Source: Alphaproteobacteria bacterium (GTDB lineage Bacteria; Pseudomonadota; Alphaproteobacteria; Puniceispirillales; Puniceispirillaceae). Taken from it: a stretch of DNA of 8,779 bases. Positions within the stretch are counted from its first letter, which is position 1. Each line of letters begins with the position of its first letter. Under the pieces are notes generated by a model. The model did no database searches and was not told where the DNA came from. It saw nothing but the letters and a program-made list of their open reading frames with translations. Positions 1-6,377 of this stretch are shown in pieces. The stretch lies in contig WTJO01000096.1 of assembly GCA_011524805.1 (NCBI GenBank), forward strand, positions 1 to 8,779, read 5' to 3'. The translations under genes and the position numbers were made by a program.

Positions 1-619
1 TGGTCCAGCTATAGCCTGATGAGGTGCTGACCACATCAAATAATTTCTGCCTGTCTATGCCCAGCTTATCAGCAAGCGCAATACTTTCGCAGGTAGAAAT
101 CATGGTCGCGCCCAAAATCATATTATTGCAAATTTTAATGGCCTGACCGGCACCCGCTGACCCGCAATGCACAATTTTACTGCCCATAATCTCAAATAGG
201 GGCATGGCACGCGCAATCGCGTCATCTTCACCACCTGCCATAAAGGTCAATGAGCCAGCCGTTGCCCCGCCTATGCCGCCTGAAACAGGTGCATCAATCG
301 CCGCAATCTGTTGTGAGGCCGCCTGAATTGCGACATCACGGGCAGACTCCACATCAACAGTAGAACAGTCAAGCAACAGGCTATCTGCGCCCATCACAGG
401 CAGAATTTCATCTGCTACCTTTCGCAAAATTGTGCCATTGGGAAGCATGGTAATAACGCAATCCGCATGTCTGGCTGCTTCGGCCGCGCTGTGGGCTGTC
501 TGTGAGCCCTCTATTGTGACACCTGCAACATCAAAGCCTGTGACGCTATATCCTGCCGCAACCAGATTGGCGGCCATTGGTGCGCCCATATTGCCAAGTC
601 CGATAAATCCTATCTTCAT
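1..619 (-). CDS. mmsB: 3-hydroxyisobutyrate dehydrogenase MmsB, C-terminus cut by window edge
   Basis: NAD-dependent oxidation of 3-hydroxyisobutyrate to methylmalonate semialdehyde, the cytoplasmic step after 3-hydroxyisobutyryl-CoA hydrolysis in valine breakdown. I translated this frame by hand: 206 residues are visible with no stop before position 1, against about 295 for the family, so roughly 90 C-terminal residues lie outside. It opens with MKIGFIGLGNMGAPMAANL, a Rossmann dinucleotide loop GLGNMG at residues 7-12. The substrate-binding signature DAPVSGGIGGATAGSL lies at about 109-123, and the catalytic-lysine motif GAGQAIKICNN places Lys at 162 with Asn165-166 after it, all as expected for the beta-hydroxyacid dehydrogenase family. 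The ATG at 617-619 is preceded by an AGAGGA ribosome site about 7 bases upstream. It follows the hydrolase gene by 60 bases on the same strand. Related enzymes (tartronate semialdehyde reductase, other beta-hydroxyacid dehydrogenases) share the fold; valine-pathway neighbours favour MmsB. Confidence 0.92.
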   Translation of the reverse strand, partial: MKIGFIGLGNMGAPMAANLVAAGYSVTGFDVAGVTIEGSQTAHSAAEAARHADCVITMLPNGTILRKVADEILPVMGADSLLLDCSTVDVESARDVAIQAASQQIAAIDAPVSGGIGGATAGSLTFMAGGEDDAIARAMPLFEIMGSKIVHCGSAGAGQAIKICNNMILGATMISTCESIALADKLGIDRQKLFDVVSTSSGYSWT

Positions 620-640
620 TGTGGTATCCTCTCTATTTCT

Positions 641-662
641 GGCTTTTTTAACGAATTAAGCC
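641..662. repeat. Short inverted repeat between hydrolase gene and mmsB
   Basis: GGCTT at 641-645 and AAGCC at 658-662 are inverted copies around an AT-rich 12-base spacer. An alternative inner fold on the minus strand is TTAA-TTCG-TTAA. Neither fold is strong and no T-run follows on the minus strand, so this is not a convincing terminator. It may only be chance AT-rich sequence in the 60-base gap. Confidence 0.2.
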
Positions 663-679
663 TGATAATTCTGCTATCT

Positions 680-1708
680 CTAGCCTGTGGTTCGTGATGC
701 GGGGGCAAATAGCTGGTCAATCAGACTATCTGGTACATCATTTATATCTTTATGGCGCCAGTGCGGGGCATGATCCTTGTCAATCAGCACAGCCCTTACG
801 CCTTCAAGGAAGTCTGCATGTTCAATCGCGCGACTTGTGAACCGATATTCCCAGTCAAGCGCTGAATCAATATTATCTGCTTTGCGTACTTCGCGGATAA
901 GCGTGAAAATACTTGCCATGGACAGGGGCGATGACCTGCCTATGGCCTTTTTGATGCTGGCTGTAAATTCTGTTTCGCTTGCCGCAATCGCCGCGCTAAA
1001 ATCGCCAACTGTTGGTTGTCCAAACAGGCTGTCAATCTCATCTCTATCAGGCTCAAGCTGCGAAGGCGCCTCAGCTGGACTGGATAGTGCGTCTATCACA
1101 TCAAGGGTATTATGCTCAATAATCTCAGACCGCAATGTTTCCCATTTTTCCAGTCTAATATGATAATCTGCAAACCCAGTTGCCAGAATATCGGCAGGGT
1201 TTATCCGTGCGCCAGTAAGCGCCATATATTCCCCGATATGGCCTTTTGTGCGGGCAAGCAGATAGCTGCCACCTACATCAGGCACAAGCCCGATAGCACA
1301 TTCCGGCATGGCCAGCTTTGTTGTCTCACAAATAATCCGGTGTGACGCATGACAGCCAATGCCAACACCGCCGCCCATCACATATCCCTGCATCATCGCA
1401 ATCACAGGTTTTGGATAATGGGCAATAAAGCTGTTCATCCGGTATTCTTCGCGCCAGAAGGCATTTATCTGGTCAATCTTACCGTCTTTGCCCATATGAT
1501 AAAGCGCGGCGACATCGCCGCCAGCACAAAATGCACGCTCGCCTTCTGCATATAGGATAACCTGTTGTATCTGATTGTCATCCCGCCAGTCCGACAGGGC
1601 TGTTTCAATCGCAGCACACATATCCATGGTAAGCGCATTCAGCGCCTGAGGGCGTTTCAGATAAATCAGGCCGGTATTATTTCGGGTGCTAACAGAAATA
1701 TCGCTCAT
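680..1708 (-). CDS. 3-hydroxyisobutyryl-CoA hydrolase (enoyl-CoA hydratase/isomerase family)
   Basis: Hydrolyses 3-hydroxyisobutyryl-CoA to free 3-hydroxyisobutyrate and CoA in valine degradation. The 342-residue protein is crotonase-fold with the longer C-terminal region typical of HIBCH enzymes (about 340-380 residues) and unlike plain enoyl-CoA hydratases (about 260). Oxyanion-hole segments are AFCAGGDVAALY (59-70) and MGGGVGIG (111-118). The acidic pair assigned to HIBCH catalysis is seen as AMPE (Glu136) and PDVGGSY (Asp144). The C-terminal family signature DFLEGVRAVLIDKDHAPHW is present. One deviation is CHASHR where many members have HG followed by a basic or polar residue and R. The start is one base past the TAA stop of the dehydrogenase gene (TAA-G-ATG), so the two are very likely translationally coupled, with a GAGACGTAAG ribosome-site region inside the upstream gene. 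The product feeds MmsB, encoded next. A generic enoyl-CoA hydratase label is less likely given length and the C-terminal signature. Confidence 0.92.
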   Translation of the reverse strand: MSDISVSTRNNTGLIYLKRPQALNALTMDMCAAIETALSDWRDDNQIQQVILYAEGERAFCAGGDVAALYHMGKDGKIDQINAFWREEYRMNSFIAHYPKPVIAMMQGYVMGGGVGIGCHASHRIICETTKLAMPECAIGLVPDVGGSYLLARTKGHIGEYMALTGARINPADILATGFADYHIRLEKWETLRSEIIEHNTLDVIDALSSPAEAPSQLEPDRDEIDSLFGQPTVGDFSAAIAASETEFTASIKKAIGRSSPLSMASIFTLIREVRKADNIDSALDWEYRFTSRAIEHADFLEGVRAVLIDKDHAPHWRHKDINDVPDSLIDQLFAPASRTTG

Positions 1709-1709
1709 C

Positions 1710-2852
1710 TTACGTCTCGTTCAGAATAGACCGGCTAATGATTATTCGCATGATCTCGTTTGTGCCTTCCAAAATCTGGTGAACACGCAGATCGCGGACA
1801 ATTTTCTCGATCCCGTAATCGGCAAGATAGCCATATCCGCCATGGATCTGAAGTGCTTCATTTGCGACATCAAAGCTGACATCTGTCACAAATTGCTTTG
1901 CCATTGCACAGCGTTTTGTCGCTTCGGAGGTGTTATTGTCATAATGCCATGCCGCCTGCCGCAGAAATATCCGTGCGGCCTCCAGCTTTGTATGCATATC
2001 GGACAGCTTGAACTGGACAGACTGGAACTGGTCAATTGCCTTGCCAAAGGCACGTCTTTCCGAGGCATAGGCAAGTGCCTTGTCATAGGCAGACTGTGCC
2101 CCGCCAAGCGCGGCCGCAGCAATGTTCAGCCGTCCACCATCCAGCCCCATCATGGCATAGCGGAAGCCTCTGCCTTCCTCGCCAAGCAGATTTTCGGCAG
2201 GGGCTACACAGGAATCCATAATCACCTGTGCTGTTGGCTGTGCCCGCCAGCCCATTTTACGTTCCTGAGCGCCGAAAGACAGCCCCTCTGCATCACTATC
2301 TAGCAGAATGGCCGAAATACCGGCGGCGCTTTCATCACCTGTGCGGCACATCACCAGATACAGATCAGCATAGTCACCACCAGAAATAAATGATTTTGTG
2401 CCACTTAGAAGATAGCCTTCATTTGTACGGTCAGCCCGTGTGCGCAAGGCAGCCGCATCTGAGCCTGACCCCGGTTCTGTCAGGCAATAGGCGCCAATTT
2501 TTTTCATACTGCATAAATCTGCCAGATAGCGCTCACGCACCAGCTCATCTCCGAATGAGCTTACCATCCAGCTGATCATATTATGGATGGACAGATAGGC
2601 TGAAACAGTAGGGCAGGCCATGGCCAGCGCTTCAAATATCAGACTTGCTTCCAGCCTGTTTAGCCCCGAGCCGCCATGTTCTTCTGGAACATAAATTGAG
2701 GCCAGACCAAGTTCGGCAGATGCTTCCAGCACGTCACGTGGCAATATCGCCTGTTCATCCCATGCCAGCGCATGCGGGGCGATGGCGTGCTGTGCAAAAT
2801 CATGCGCCATATCAAAAATGGCCTGCTGTTCTTCTGAAAGTGCAAAATCCAT
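1710..2852 (-). CDS. Acyl-CoA dehydrogenase, isobutyryl-CoA dehydrogenase-like
   Basis: FAD flavoprotein expected to oxidise a short branched acyl-CoA, most likely isobutyryl-CoA to methacrylyl-CoA, passing electrons to ETF. The 380-residue length is standard for the family. Domains in order: N-terminal helical domain (1-120), beta domain with YCLTEPGSGSDAA (122-134), GTKSFISGG and KMGWRAQPT, then a C-terminal helical domain starting near GLDGGRLNIAAAALG, with RRAFGKAIDQFQSVQF, QIHGGYGYL and VHQILEGTNEIMR. The catalytic base is the Glu in LEGTNE, residue 362. The C-terminal part resembles human ACAD8 (isobutyryl-CoA dehydrogenase), including the ending MRIIISRSIL. The ATG at 2850-2852 has a GAGG ribosome site about 7 bases upstream. 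It is followed after one base by the hydrolase gene, and both neighbours downstream are valine-pathway enzymes, which supports isobutyryl-CoA over the 2-methylbutyryl- or butyryl-CoA alternatives. Substrate remains inferred. Confidence 0.93.
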   Translation of the reverse strand: MDFALSEEQQAIFDMAHDFAQHAIAPHALAWDEQAILPRDVLEASAELGLASIYVPEEHGGSGLNRLEASLIFEALAMACPTVSAYLSIHNMISWMVSSFGDELVRERYLADLCSMKKIGAYCLTEPGSGSDAAALRTRADRTNEGYLLSGTKSFISGGDYADLYLVMCRTGDESAAGISAILLDSDAEGLSFGAQERKMGWRAQPTAQVIMDSCVAPAENLLGEEGRGFRYAMMGLDGGRLNIAAAALGGAQSAYDKALAYASERRAFGKAIDQFQSVQFKLSDMHTKLEAARIFLRQAAWHYDNNTSEATKRCAMAKQFVTDVSFDVANEALQIHGGYGYLADYGIEKIVRDLRVHQILEGTNEIMRIIISRSILNET

Positions 2853-2869
2853 ATCTGCCTCATCTTGTC

Positions 2870-2895
2870 AGAATAAAATGGGGTTATGCTGTCAA
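2870..2895 (-). promoter_or_regulatory. Possible weak promoter upstream of the acyl-CoA dehydrogenase gene
   Basis: The 57-base gap between the ligase stop and the dehydrogenase start contains, on the minus strand, a perfect TTGACA (2890-2895) and a TATTCT hexamer (2870-2875). The spacer is only 14 bases, shorter than the preferred 16-18, so this may be chance. If real, the valine block could be expressed separately from the transporter genes. No stem-loop terminator was seen in the same gap. Confidence 0.25.
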
Positions 2896-2909
2896 TTCAG
2901 GATACCGGA

Positions 2910-4148
2910 CTAGCCAATATCCCGCTTATCATCAATTACGATACCATCTTTCGGCAGGCTTCCAATAGGCACAATCTCAACCGAAGCACGTAATTTGAAT
3001 ATATCCTGAACAGCCTGCATAAATTCAGCCTCATTTCCGGCAGAGGCTTCTATCTGGGCGGATAAAATATCTTTACTGCCATCATGTGTGATGGTCAGCC
3101 TGAGTTTGGATACTGTATCAAATCTGCCTACAAATTGCGCTGCCTGCTCAGGTCTTACAAACATGCCTTTGACCTTTGCGGCCTGGTCAGCTCTGCCACG
3201 CCATCCCACAATACGCTGGTTGGTGCGCCCGCACGGGCTCTGGCCGGCCATATAGGCAGATAGGTCGCCAGTTGCAAAGCGTATCATCGGCATATCGCGG
3301 TTAAAGCTGGTCACAACCACCTCGCCAATCTCGCCTTCTGCTACAGGGGTGCCTGTGCCGGGTGTCACAATCTCGACAATCACGCCTTCATCGGTAATCA
3401 TGCCATCAGTCAGTTCAGACTCATAGGCAATCATACCGACATCTGCTGTGCCGTAACATTGCCGGCAATGGATATTACGCGCCGCATAGGCTTCTCTAAG
3501 CTGAGGGAATAGCGGCCCTGCGCTTACACAGGCATATTTTACGCTAGAGCTATCAAGCCCCATCTCATCTGCCTTTTCCAGAATGCTCAGCAGATAGTCA
3601 GGCGTGCCGGCATAGGCTGTTACCCCAAGCTGGGCAATAGATTGTGCCTGTAATTCTGTCTGTCCGGTACCAGCAGGCACGACAGTTGCGCCGACAGCCT
3701 GAGCAGCACTTTCAAACATCACACCCGCAGGAGTAAAATGATAGGAAAAGCAGTTCTGGACAATATCACCGGCACCAATGCCGACAGCCTTTACCGCACG
3801 GCCAAACCGCCACCAGTCCGCACTGCGCATGCCAATTTCAAAAATTGGACCGGGAGACTGGAAAATATGCTCTATCTTACTGGCTGGCAGGGCTATGAAA
3901 TTATGAAAGGCAGCAGGTTTGCCCTGCACCGCGATAAGGTCTGACTTGCGCAAGATAGGCAGAGATGCCAGCGCCCCTTTAGAGGTAATGTCCGCCGCCA
4001 CAACATGTTTCAGACTATTCTGATAATAAGGAGTTGATGCACAGGCATGGGAAATTAGCTGAGGCAGTTTTTCGGCAATATCTGCGGCACGTTCATCATC
4101 AGAGCGTGTTTCCAGACTATCGAAAAATTCACCCATTAGCTCAGCCAT
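2910..4148 (-). CDS. PaaK-like adenylate-forming ligase (phenylacetate-CoA ligase family), divergent
   Basis: 412-residue member of the phenylacetate-CoA ligase branch of the ANL superfamily, expected to activate a carboxylate via an acyl-adenylate and load it on CoA; substrate unknown. Recognisable motifs: CYGTADVG (231-238, the YGxTE-type motif), FATGDLS (291-297, the TGD motif) and GWRGRAD...KVKGMFVRPEQ (315-335, hinge and start of the small C-terminal domain). Two departures: the usual Ser/Thr/Gly-rich phosphate loop is replaced by FQSPGPIFEIG (96-106), and the C-terminal segment reads SLPKDGIVIDDKRD, with Ile403 where an LPxxGK-type catalytic lysine would be expected; Lys400 is nearby. 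Its 5' end overlaps livF by 13 bases. An alternative start at Met5 (4134-4136) forms a TAATG stop-start overlap with livF and is equally plausible. The coupling to the transporter suggests it acts on the imported compound. CoA-ligase activity is not proven by sequence. Confidence 0.8.
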   Translation of the reverse strand: MAELMGEFFDSLETRSDDERAADIAEKLPQLISHACASTPYYQNSLKHVVAADITSKGALASLPILRKSDLIAVQGKPAAFHNFIALPASKIEHIFQSPGPIFEIGMRSADWWRFGRAVKAVGIGAGDIVQNCFSYHFTPAGVMFESAAQAVGATVVPAGTGQTELQAQSIAQLGVTAYAGTPDYLLSILEKADEMGLDSSSVKYACVSAGPLFPQLREAYAARNIHCRQCYGTADVGMIAYESELTDGMITDEGVIVEIVTPGTGTPVAEGEIGEVVVTSFNRDMPMIRFATGDLSAYMAGQSPCGRTNQRIVGWRGRADQAAKVKGMFVRPEQAAQFVGRFDTVSKLRLTITHDGSKDILSAQIEASAGNEAEFMQAVQDIFKLRASVEIVPIGSLPKDGIVIDDKRDIG

Positions 4149-4960
4149 CTTTTACGTCTGCGATATGATCGCACATCGCGATAGGATTTACGACCTTCTT
4201 CGGACATGCCAAGATAAAATTCCTTTACATCGGGGTTTTCACGTAAATCTGCGGCAGGGCCATCCATCACAACACGGCCTGATTCCAGAATATAGCCATA
4301 ATGCGCAAATCTGAGCGCGACATTGGTATTCTGTTCTGCCAGTAGAAATGACACCCCTTCTTTTTCATTCAGCTCTTTTACAATACCGAAAATTTCTTCC
4401 ACCAGCTGCGGTGCAAGCCCCATTGATGGTTCATCCAGCAACACAGTTTCAGGCCGGCTCATCAGCGCACGTCCGATAGCGCACATTTGCTGCTCGCCCC
4501 CTGAGGTATAGCCTGCTTGTGATTTGCGGCGTTCTTTCAGGCGGGGAAAATAGGAATAGACCATTTCCAGATCAGCGGCAATATCACCTCTGCTAACCGA
4601 ACGGGTAAAGCTGCCTGTCAGCAAATTTTCTTCAACTGTGAGATGCTCAAAACAATGTCTGCCTTCCATGACCTGAATAACACCTGATTTAACAAGCGCA
4701 GCGGGGTTAAGATCGGCAACAGGCTTGCCGCGATACAGGATACTGCCTTTTGTGACTTCACCACGTTCTGAGTGAAGTAGATTTGAAATAGCTTTTAATG
4801 TTGTAGTTTTGCCAGCACCATTGCCGCCAAGCAGGGCTGTAATGCCGCCCTTTGGCACTGATAAAGATACCCCTTTCAGTACCAGGATGACATGATTGTA
4901 AATCACCTCAATATTATTCACATCAAGCAATAATTCATCAGATTTTGTCATGTCGTTCAT
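4136..4960 (-). CDS. livF: HAAT-family ABC transporter ATP-binding protein, LivF type
   Basis: One of the two cytoplasmic ATPases powering the branched-chain amino acid/amide-type importer. The 274 residues show Walker A GGNGAGKT (45-52), ABC signature TSGGEQQ (152-158, Thr in place of the usual Leu), Walker B VLLDEP (173-178), and LLAEQN, where Gln occupies the usual switch-His position as is normal for LivF proteins. VMEGRHCFEHLTVEENL (97-113) is the LivF-type region after the Q-loop. The protein is longer than typical LivF (about 235): beyond EFYLGMSEEGR it carries a basic tail ending SYRRRKRWLS, a tail I associate with LivF copies next to PaaK-like ligases. ATG at 4958-4960 has only a weak ribosome site; Met4 (4949-4951) is an alternative. 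It lies 76 bases after the binding-protein gene with a stem-loop in between, and overlaps the ligase gene downstream. Confidence 0.92.
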   Translation of the reverse strand: MNDMTKSDELLLDVNNIEVIYNHVILVLKGVSLSVPKGGITALLGGNGAGKTTTLKAISNLLHSERGEVTKGSILYRGKPVADLNPAALVKSGVIQVMEGRHCFEHLTVEENLLTGSFTRSVSRGDIAADLEMVYSYFPRLKERRKSQAGYTSGGEQQMCAIGRALMSRPETVLLDEPSMGLAPQLVEEIFGIVKELNEKEGVSFLLAEQNTNVALRFAHYGYILESGRVVMDGPAADLRENPDVKEFYLGMSEEGRKSYRDVRSYRRRKRWLS

Positions 4961-4993
4961 GGCGAGGGCTCATTAATTTGTTAAGAGAGGAGA

Positions 4994-5021
4994 TGCCCAC
5001 ACCAGCTAACCGGTGTGGGCA
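4994..5021 (-). promoter_or_regulatory. Strong intercistronic stem-loop between binding-protein gene and livF
   Basis: A perfect inverted repeat: TGCCCACACC (4994-5003), 8-base loop, GGTGTGGGCA (5012-5021). The stem is 10 bp and mostly G-C. It begins 15 bases past the binding-protein stop codon. On the minus strand it is followed by ATCTCCTCTCTTAAC and not by a T-run, so it is a poor classic intrinsic terminator. A stem-loop in this place, after a periplasmic binding protein gene inside a transporter operon, is known in other operons to protect the upstream message or partly block read-through, giving excess binding protein over ATPase. That role is inferred here. Confidence 0.7.
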
Positions 5022-5036
5022 AAAGGTCAATTCAGG

Positions 5037-6323
5037 TTACATACATTTAGGTGTGATGTTGTTTTCCTTAGCGTAGGCAGAAGAATCTTCTGCGATCAGC
5101 TGGTTAATCACATCTTTGTCTGTAGGTTTGAAGTCAGATACCAGTGACCATGTCTTTGCGCTGGCGTTCCACTGCTGGACAGCCACCAGACCTGCGCCAC
5201 CATGATTTTCACATGATACTTCCAGATTTGGTGCAAAGTTTGGTAGGCCAAGGCTGCTGAACATTGCCTGATCAACTTTCAGATTTTCCATGCCTACACG
5301 CATTTCGGCAGGGCCAATATCTTTCTTGCCAGACATTTTCTGTGCAACTTTCACAGCTTCTGCCGCCAGAATAGCCTGGAACATGCCTCTGTTATACAGG
5401 ATGGTACCAATTTGGTCACCTGCGCCTGCGGCCTTGCCTTTGTCATAGACATGCTTTTTCATGTCGTCAAACAGCGGGAAGTCCATACCTGGGGCATGCA
5501 GTGCAAGTGCCTTATAGCCATCAGCAGCGTCACCGGCAGGGATCACGTCATTTTCAGAACCTGACCACCAGATACCAATGAATTTTTCCATTGGGAAGCG
5601 GATATTGGCAGCTTCCTGAATAGCTACCTGATTCATCACGCCCCAACCCCACATGGTTACATAATCTGGACGCTCGCGGCGGATTTGGAGCCACTGTGAC
5701 TTCTGCTCCTGACCAGGGTGGTCAACAGGCAGCAGGCTCAGCTCGAAACCGTGCTTTTTAGCCAGCTCTTCTAGTGTCCGGATTGGCTCTTTGCCATAGC
5801 CTGAATTGTGATAGACAAGAGCGATCTTCTTGCCTTTGATATTGCCATTATTCAGCTCAAGAATATGGTTCACAACAGCCGAGGCACCATTCCAGTAATT
5901 GGCCGGATAGTTGAATACATATGGGAATACTTTACCGTTTGCAGCAGATGTTCTGCCATATCCCATTGAGTGAATCGGAATACCGTCAGCCGATGCTTTC
6001 GGGATCAGCTGATAGGTGATACCTGTTGACATTGGCTGATACACAAGCGCGCCCAGACCTTTTGTCTTTTCGTAACATTCAACGCCTTTTTCCGTGTTGT
6101 ACTGAGTTTCACACTCGACAACCTTAATCGGCACGCCGCCAATACCGCCATCACGCTCATTCAGCATAGTGAAATAGTCACTATAGCCATCTGCCTGCGG
6201 AATACCGCTAACAGCATAAGCACCTGTTCTGTAGGTAAGCGCCGGGAATACCAGATCTGCAAGCACTGGCGTTGCAACACATACACCAGTAAAAGCAGCA
6301 ATTAACGCATGTTTGAGTTTCAT
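5037..6323 (-). CDS. Periplasmic substrate-binding protein of a branched-chain amino acid/amide-type ABC transporter (LivK-like)
   Basis: Captures the ligand in the periplasm and delivers it to the LivH/LivM-type permeases. I choose the ATG at 6321-6323 (428 residues) over the in-frame ATG 12 bases upstream because GGAGG lies 5 bases before it, while the upstream ATG overlaps that same ribosome site and has none of its own. The N-terminus is a clear Sec signal: MKLK, a hydrophobic run, then cleavage after TPVLA at residue 22. The mature protein is a type I periplasmic-binding fold (Peripla_BP_6-like), with YRTGAYAVSGIPQADG near 31-46, LNERDGGIGGVPIKVVE near 54-70 and YNRGMFQAILAAEA later. There is no lipobox cysteine, so it is likely soluble. 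Four mature cysteines (71, 83, 371, 427) could form disulfides. The classical LivK ligand region is not evident, so the ligand (branched-chain amino acid, aromatic acid, short carboxylate, other) is open. Confidence 0.9.
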   Translation of the reverse strand: MKLKHALIAAFTGVCVATPVLADLVFPALTYRTGAYAVSGIPQADGYSDYFTMLNERDGGIGGVPIKVVECETQYNTEKGVECYEKTKGLGALVYQPMSTGITYQLIPKASADGIPIHSMGYGRTSAANGKVFPYVFNYPANYWNGASAVVNHILELNNGNIKGKKIALVYHNSGYGKEPIRTLEELAKKHGFELSLLPVDHPGQEQKSQWLQIRRERPDYVTMWGWGVMNQVAIQEAANIRFPMEKFIGIWWSGSENDVIPAGDAADGYKALALHAPGMDFPLFDDMKKHVYDKGKAAGAGDQIGTILYNRGMFQAILAAEAVKVAQKMSGKKDIGPAEMRVGMENLKVDQAMFSSLGLPNFAPNLEVSCENHGGAGLVAVQQWNASAKTWSLVSDFKPTDKDVINQLIAEDSSAYAKENNITPKCM

Positions 6324-6328
6324 AGTTT

Positions 6329-6333
6329 CCTCC
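6329..6333 (-). promoter_or_regulatory. Ribosome binding site deciding the start of the binding-protein gene
   Basis: GGAGG on the minus strand, five bases (AAACT) before the ATG at 6321-6323. It sits inside the first codons of the longer frame that would begin at 6335, which argues that the shorter 428-residue start is used. It is the strongest ribosome site in the window, in line with the high expression usual for binding proteins. Confidence 0.75.
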
Positions 6334-6343
6334 ATTTAAGACC

Positions 6344-6359
6344 GAGCAATTAGCTGCTC
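6344..6359. repeat. Small inverted repeat upstream of the binding-protein gene
   Basis: GAGCA (6344-6348) and TGCTC (6355-6359) are inverted copies around a 6-base spacer, in the gap between the livM stop and the binding-protein start. It would form a short hairpin in the message just upstream of the ribosome site. The stem is only 5 bp and may have no function. Confidence 0.25.
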
Positions 6360-6377
6360 CTTTTATTAACCCCAACT

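Noticed and set aside
432..659. 75-residue plus-strand open frame with a hydrophobic sequence
   Set aside because: It is the complement of the 5' half of mmsB, whose Rossmann motif and ribosome site on the minus strand are unambiguous.
777..1163. 128-residue plus-strand open frame
   Set aside because: Antisense shadow of the 3-hydroxyisobutyryl-CoA hydrolase gene; Ser/Ala-rich with no domain.
1686..2303. 205-residue plus-strand open frame opposite the acyl-CoA dehydrogenase gene
   Set aside because: It is antisense to a clearly conserved gene, has an odd Cys/His-rich composition without a recognisable domain, and has no convincing ribosome site.
2660..2863. 67-residue minus-strand frame overlapping the dehydrogenase start
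   Set aside because: It is an out-of-frame shadow of the acyl-CoA dehydrogenase N-terminus, which is conserved in the annotated frame.
4994..5021. Calling the stem-loop a classic rho-independent terminator
   Set aside because: No T-run follows on the minus strand, and livF and the ligase continue the same operon just downstream.
4985..5071. Plus-strand AGAGGAGATG resembling a ribosome site and start codon, with a short frame of under 30 codons
   Set aside because: It arises from the CT-rich flank of the stem-loop read backwards, and the frame runs into the binding-protein gene antisense; no other coding sign.
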